DNA of 33,204 bases, from positions 1,096 through 34,299 of the forward strand of contig DKYT01000061.1 in the NCBI GenBank assembly GCA_002492465.1. Reading direction: 5' to 3'. Origin of the DNA: Lachnospiraceae bacterium UBA7093 (GTDB lineage Bacteria > Bacillota > Clostridia > Lachnospirales > Lachnospiraceae). The stretch's first letter is position 1; every line of letters begins with the position of its first letter. Made by a program: the position numbers and the translations under genes. Positions 32,397 through 33,204 of this stretch are shown piece by piece. The notes below the pieces were generated by a model. It had not been told where the DNA came from and made no database searches. It was given only the letters and a program-made list of their open reading frames with translations.

Positions 32397-33197
32397 GTGG
32401 CAAATATTGATTTGAAATTTTATTCTTATTATCTGGGAATGGAATCATCCGCGCAGGTGATCCTGCCGGATGAGCGTCCGCACAAGGCTGAGGATCATGG
32501 GGAGAAAAAATATCCGGTGCTTTATTTATTACATGGACAGTTTGATGATGACACAGCATATTTGAGAAAGAGCCTGATTGAAACTTATGTGCAAAATAAA
32601 GACCTGATAGTGGTCATGCCTAATGTGCACAGAAGCTTTTACACAAACTGTAAAGAGGGACACGAATATTACAATTTTATAGCGGAAGAGCTTCCCGTTA
32701 TCATTGGCAATTTTTTTCATGCATCCCGCAAGAGGGAGGATCAGTTTATTGCCGGTCTTTCCATGGGAGGATATGGGGCGCTGAAAATTGCGTTGAACGC
32801 CCCTCATAAATATGCTGCATGTGCAAGTATGTCCGGCGTCATTGATCCGATTGAAGCAAATACCAACAAGGAGGCGGAAGCCTATCCGGTGCCGGATATG
32901 GCGGCAAATATATTCCGGGTATTTGGTTCAAGAGAAGAATTTGAAAACAGTGAAAACGACCTTTGCTTCAAATTAAAGGAGCTGGACAAGGCAGAAGGAT
33001 TTAAGCCGAAATTCTTCCTCAGCTGTGGAAGTGAAGATTTCCTGCTTCAACAGAATAAAGAATTTGTCAGGATATTTAAAGAAGAACTGGAAACGATGGA
33101 CTGTGTTTTTAAACAAGCGCCAGGAAGCCATAATTGGGAATATTGGAATAAAGCATTAACAGACGTACTTGATTTTTTTGGATTTTCAAAAAAATAA
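32397..33197 (+). CDS. Alpha/beta-hydrolase esterase (esterase D / tributyrin-esterase type)
   Basis: This 266-residue cytoplasmic protein fits the PF00756-type esterases. The nucleophile elbow is AGLSMGGYGALK (S122), and the probable other triad members are D214 in CGSEDFL and H245 in GSHNWEYW. The N-terminal part has PVLYLLHGQFDDDTAY with the oxyanion region. Related enzymes remove acetyl or feruloyl groups from sugars or cleave short-chain esters. GTG 32397 is chosen because AAGGAGG lies six bases before it, and it starts 14 bp after the GH3 stop. In this operon it may de-esterify a sugar before or after GH3 cleavage (inference). The gene ends seven bases before the window edge. Confidence 0.9.
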   Translation: MANIDLKFYSYYLGMESSAQVILPDERPHKAEDHGEKKYPVLYLLHGQFDDDTAYLRKSLIETYVQNKDLIVVMPNVHRSFYTNCKEGHEYYNFIAEELPVIIGNFFHASRKREDQFIAGLSMGGYGALKIALNAPHKYAACASMSGVIDPIEANTNKEAEAYPVPDMAANIFRVFGSREEFENSENDLCFKLKELDKAEGFKPKFFLSCGSEDFLLQQNKEFVRIFKEELETMDCVFKQAPGSHNWEYWNKALTDVLDFFGFSKK

Positions 33198-33204
33198 ATA
33201 AAAT

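Noticed and set aside
1..33204. CRISPR arrays, tRNA genes and phage or plasmid modules
   Set aside because: No regularly spaced direct repeats with unique spacers were seen. The 11-bp array is too short, no clear tRNA cloverleaf was found, and no integrase, terminase or replication gene is present.

Overview
The window reads as chromosome from an anaerobic, spore-forming low-to-mid G+C Firmicute, most likely a gut-type Clostridium/Lachnospiraceae relative. The signs are strong AGGAGG-type ribosome sites, a sporulation sigma factor (SigH), a cysteine T-box leader, a YesM/YesN-type two-component pair, RND and MATE pumps without outer-membrane partners, and the Bacillus/Clostridium gene order ispF-cysE-cysS-mrnC-rlmB-sigH. 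The genus assignment is inference. The first ~50 bases look like the 3' end of a 5S rRNA gene, so the window may start at an rRNA operon.

Layout. 1-334: probable 5S tail, a terminator, and a promoter preceded by four 7-bp repeats on an 11-bp period, driving a secreted LysM/leucine-rich-repeat protein (377-2194). 2207-2598: a 392-bp element with ~145-bp inverted arms and two hairpins in its loop, MITE-like. 2635-8276: promoter, GNAT acetyltransferase, ABC-F ATPase, a membrane HExxH protein, a LacI-type repressor and a MATE pump. 8314-14619: a housekeeping block with ispF, then a sigma-A promoter and a Cys T-box controlling cysE-cysS-mrnC-rlmB, then an SGNH hydrolase gene carrying 24-bp tandem repeats, then sigH. 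14661-19689: a palindrome that is both a terminator and a consensus promoter, a candidate TetR operator, a 1432-residue RND permease with a ~370-residue coiled-coil insertion, and its likely TetR regulator. 19706-23904: a metallophore/corrinoid-type ABC importer split in two, with the binding lipoprotein and siroheme synthase on + facing the ATPase and permease on -.

23937-33197 is the most interesting part. A minus-strand operon encodes an AraC-type response regulator, a sensor histidine kinase with two close membrane helices and no external domain, and a two-domain RbsA-like ABC protein whose nucleotide-binding motifs are badly eroded. Divergent from it lie an intact RbsA-like ATPase, an RbsC-like permease, a cytoplasmic GH3 glycosidase and an esterase. 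The working idea (inference) is that the eroded ABC protein is a non-transporting signalling subunit linking the sugar importer to the histidine kinase, which then controls sugar uptake and breakdown. No solute-binding protein for this importer lies in the window. Function calls rest on motifs, lengths and context only; no database search was possible.
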